From Rhizobium sp. Root708 (GTDB lineage: Bacteria; Pseudomonadota; Alphaproteobacteria; Rhizobiales; Rhizobiaceae): 64,000 bases of DNA. Shown piece after piece: positions 61,415-64,000 of this stretch; the stretch's first letter is position 1; each line of letters starts with the position of its first letter. Location: the NCBI RefSeq assembly GCF_001429725.1, contig NZ_LMHV01000005.1, forward strand, positions 23,449-87,448, written 5' to 3'. Under the pieces are notes generated by a model. The model saw only the letters and a program-made list of their open reading frames with translations, ran no database searches and was not told the origin of the DNA. Made by a program: the position numbers and the translations under genes.

Positions 61415-63901
61415 CTATAGCTTGGCAAGGCGCAGCCGCAGCGCATTGCCGATGACCGACACGGACGACAAGCTCATCGCCGCGGCCGCGATCATCGGCG
61501 ACAGCAGCAGGCCGAAGGCGGGGTAGAGAAGACCGGCGGCAACTGGAATACCGAGTGCATTATAGCCGAAGGCGAAGGTGAGGTTCTGGCGGATATTCGT
61601 CATTGTCGCCAGAGCCAGCCGCCGCGCGCGAACGATGCCGTTAAGATCGCCTTTCACGAGGGTAATTCCGGCACTTTCCATGGCAACGTCAGCACCCGTA
61701 CCCATGGCGATCCCGACATCGGCCGCGGCCAGGGCCGGCGCATCGTTGACGCCGTCGCCGGCCATGGCGACGACCTTGCCTTTGCTGCGCAGGTCATCGA
61801 TCAGGGCCTTCTTTCCATCAGGCAGCACGTCGGCGAGGATCTCGTCGATGCGCAGGCTCTTGGCGACCGCGCGCGCGGTGCGCTCGTTGTCACCCGTTGC
61901 CATGATGATCCGCAGCCCGCTTGCGTGCAGCGCCTCGATCGCGGCGGCCGTGGTCGGCTTGACGCGGTCGGCGACGGCGATGAGGCCGGAGAGGGTGCCA
62001 TCGACCATGACGAACATCACGGTCTTGCCGCCATCGCGCAATTGCTCGACTTGCGCATCGGCTGCCTCGCGGCTCACGCCGAGGTCGGCGAGCATGGCGA
62101 CATTTCCCAAGGTAATAGACTGGCCTTCGACCTGTCCTTGAACGCCTTTTCCTGCGGTCGCCTTGAATTCCGAGAGATCCGGGATCGTGATGCCACGCGC
62201 AAGCGCGCCCTTCACAATTGCTTCAGCGAGTGGGTGTTCGGATCCGCGCTCGAGGGCCGCGGCAAGGGAAAGTAGCTCCCGCTCGTCGATGCCATTGAGC
62301 GGGATCACGTCGGTCAACTCCGGCTTGCCCTCGGTCAGCGTGCCCGTCTTGTCGACAATGAGGGTGTCGACTTTCGAGAGCCGCTCCAGCGCTTCGGCGT
62401 CCTTGACGAGAACCCCCTCGTGAGCACCACGACCGGTCGCGATCATGATCGACATCGGCGTTGCAAGACCGAGCGCGCACGGGCAGGCGATGATCAGAAC
62501 GGCGACGGCAGAAATGAGCGCATGCGCCAGACGCGGCTCCGGCCCCACGAAGAACCAGAGGAGGAAGGCGACGACTGCCGCCAGTATGACGGCTGGAACG
62601 AAAACGGCCGAGACGCGGTCGACGACACCCTGGATCGGGGCGCGGGAGCGTTGGGCGCTTACCACCATCTCGACGATACGAGACAGCGTGGTGTCGGCGC
62701 CGACTTTCTCCGCCCTCATGACCAGGCTGCCGCTCATGTTGATCGTGCCGGCAGTGACGCCGTCGCCAACGGCTTTCTCGACGGGCAGAGACTCGCCTGT
62801 GATCATCGACTCATCGATCGTCGATTGCCCGTCTTCGATGCTGCCGTCGATGGCAACGCGTTCTCCCGGCCGCACGCGCAGCCGGTCGCCCATGACAATG
62901 TCATCGACGGGGATATCGATCTCGGCTCCGTTGCCATCAATGCGCCGTGCCGTCTTAGGTGCCAGATCCAGCAGTGCAGAGATTGCTGAGCCGGTTCTCG
63001 CTCTGGCTTTCAGTTCGAGCACCTGGCCGACGAATACGAGCGCAATGATAACGGCTGCGGCTTCGAAGTAGACAGGCACGCTCCCTCCGTGGCCGGTGAC
63101 CGTATGCGGGAACAGACCGGGAGCCACCGTGGCAACGAGGCTGTAGATATATGCCGTCGCAACTCCGAGGCCGATCAAGGTCCACATGTTCGGGCTGCGA
63201 TTGACCAGCGAAGCCCAGGCCCGCCGGAAGAACGGAAGGGCTGCCCACAAAACGACAGGCGTTGCCAGGATCAGTTCCAGCCAGGTAGCCAGTTGTTCGC
63301 CGACCCAGTCGCGTATCGGTAGTCCGAGCATCGGGCCCATACTCAGAGCCAGCAATGGCAGGCACAACAGGCCGCTTATCCAAAGCCGGTGAGTAAAGTC
63401 GACCAACTCCGGATTTGGACCCGCATCTGCGGGTGGCACGCCCATCGGCTCAAGTGCCATGCCGCACTTCGGGCAGTCGCCAGGGTGATCGCTGACGACT
63501 TCCGGATGCATCGGGCATGTATAAAGCGTGCCTTTCGGCACAGGCTTGTTCACGACCGTGCCCGACATATGATCGGCCGGCGTGGCCTCGAAGCGCGTCT
63601 TGCAACGCTCGGAGCAGAAGTAGAACTTCTCGCCGCCGTGTTTCAGGAAATGGCGCGCACTGGCGCGTTCGACCGTCATTCCGCAGACGGGATCCTTGGC
63701 GACGAGGTGATCCTGAGGAGCGGCCTGGAACTTCGTCCGGCACCCGTCGCAACAAAAGTGATAGGTCTTACCCTCGTATGTGAGGGTTGGTTTTCCGGCG
63801 GCGGGATCGACAATCATGCCGCAGACCGGATCGCGCACCACGTCTCCCGTCGCCTCACCATGATGGTGGTCGTGGTGATGATGTGAGTGCGTACTATCCA
63901 T
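61415..63901 (-). CDS. copA: Cu(I)-exporting P1B-type ATPase with N-terminal YHS and HMBD domains
   Basis: An 828-residue copper-efflux ATPase. The N-terminus has a His-rich start, two YHS metal-binding domains (DPVCGMIV... FCCDGC; DPVCGMTV... FCSERC), then a heavy-metal-binding domain (YTCPMHPEVVSDHPGDCPKCGM), instead of the HMA domains of common CopA/ActP. The core is standard: TGES, CPC in IIACPCALGLATP, DKTGTLTEGKP, the HP motif (GSEHPLAEAIV), GDGVNDAPAL, and terminal MSLSS. It pumps Cu(I) to the periplasm. Ribosome site AAGGAG; first gene of the copA-hmrR operon. Confidence 0.93.
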   Translation of the reverse strand: MDSTHSHHHHDHHHGEATGDVVRDPVCGMIVDPAAGKPTLTYEGKTYHFCCDGCRTKFQAAPQDHLVAKDPVCGMTVERASARHFLKHGGEKFYFCSERCKTRFEATPADHMSGTVVNKPVPKGTLYTCPMHPEVVSDHPGDCPKCGMALEPMGVPPADAGPNPELVDFTHRLWISGLLCLPLLALSMGPMLGLPIRDWVGEQLATWLELILATPVVLWAALPFFRRAWASLVNRSPNMWTLIGLGVATAYIYSLVATVAPGLFPHTVTGHGGSVPVYFEAAAVIIALVFVGQVLELKARARTGSAISALLDLAPKTARRIDGNGAEIDIPVDDIVMGDRLRVRPGERVAIDGSIEDGQSTIDESMITGESLPVEKAVGDGVTAGTINMSGSLVMRAEKVGADTTLSRIVEMVVSAQRSRAPIQGVVDRVSAVFVPAVILAAVVAFLLWFFVGPEPRLAHALISAVAVLIIACPCALGLATPMSIMIATGRGAHEGVLVKDAEALERLSKVDTLIVDKTGTLTEGKPELTDVIPLNGIDERELLSLAAALERGSEHPLAEAIVKGALARGITIPDLSEFKATAGKGVQGQVEGQSITLGNVAMLADLGVSREAADAQVEQLRDGGKTVMFVMVDGTLSGLIAVADRVKPTTAAAIEALHASGLRIIMATGDNERTARAVAKSLRIDEILADVLPDGKKALIDDLRSKGKVVAMAGDGVNDAPALAAADVGIAMGTGADVAMESAGITLVKGDLNGIVRARRLALATMTNIRQNLTFAFGYNALGIPVAAGLLYPAFGLLLSPMIAAAAMSLSSVSVIGNALRLRLAKL

Positions 63902-63935
63902 GACAGTCTCCTTCGCCGAACCGGCATTGGAGCTC

Positions 63936-63966
63936 GTTATGAACCTTCCAGCGACTGTAAGGTCAA
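63936..63966 (-). promoter_or_regulatory. HmrR/CueR-type promoter-operator
   Basis: On the minus strand TTGACC (63966-63961) and CATAAC (63941-63936) are 19 bases apart, the long spacing activated by MerR-family regulators. Across the spacer lies the dyad ACCTTACAG-TCG-CTGGAAGGT, with one mismatch between arms, very like the CueR operator of copA. It lies 35 bases before the ATPase start. Confidence 0.8.
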
Positions 63967-64000
63967 GAACAAAATGTGCCCGTTCTTCTGAACGGCAATC

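Overview
The window looks like a GC-rich alphaproteobacterium of the Rhizobiaceae (Rhizobium, Ensifer or a close relative). The family clues are a DUF1612 protein of the RHE_PE00001 type, a RegA/ActR-type regulator, a DUF992 protein, a copper ATPase paired with an HmrR/CueR regulator, and many long catabolic ABC-transporter operons. I saw no rRNA, tRNA, insertion sequence, phage gene or CRISPR array. The DUF1612 protein and the density of catabolic operons would fit a chromid or large plasmid, but that is inference.

Layout. 1-2.8 kb: the end of moaA, a small NTF2-like protein, a RegA-like response regulator whose phospho-acceptor aspartate is glutamate, and fdhD. 2.9-7.1 kb: small proteins, an exported bicupin and a LuxR solo. 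7.2-10.8 kb (minus strand): a formate/nitrite-type channel, an HlyD adaptor and an MFS pump. 11.0-23.1 kb (plus): one long operon with an XRE-cupin regulator, a Dpp-type ABC transporter, a GAF protein, hydantoinase/oxoprolinase subunits HyuA and HyuB, an Asp/Glu/hydantoin racemase and an M24 peptidase.

23.1-47.9 kb is the most interesting part, a purine-type catabolic island. On the minus strand (32.9 to 23.2 kb) a BMP-family nucleoside-type ABC transporter is followed by an 8-oxoguanine deaminase-like enzyme, an oxygenase catalytic subunit with no Rieske cluster, another deaminase and guanine deaminase. Divergently (33.3-37.7 kb) run a small acylphosphatase-like protein, a Rieske protein with no catalytic domain, a GST-like protein, adenine deaminase and a LysR regulator. 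A third block (37.7-47.9 kb) holds a split ThDP decarboxylase, a GMC oxidoreductase, another amidohydrolase, a second Rieske-less oxygenase subunit, a xanthine dehydrogenase-type enzyme in which the FAD and Mo subunits are fused, its 2Fe-2S subunit and an aldehyde dehydrogenase. Rieske-less catalytic subunits plus a separate Rieske domain and a GST-like partner resemble the NdmC/NdmD/NdmE N7-demethylase of caffeine-degrading Pseudomonas putida. My working model is uptake, deamination, oxidative N-dealkylation and hydroxylation of modified (perhaps N-methylated) purines. The substrate is not proven by sequence, and no reductase is present.

48-57 kb: a small lipoprotein, a GcvA-like LysR regulator, a small membrane protein, and a second Dpp-type transporter operon ending in a CocE/S15-type serine hydrolase. 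57-64 kb: two proteins of unknown role, a BI-1 family membrane protein just downstream of an ECF sigma/anti-sigma pair, and a copper efflux operon with a recognisable MerR-type operator.
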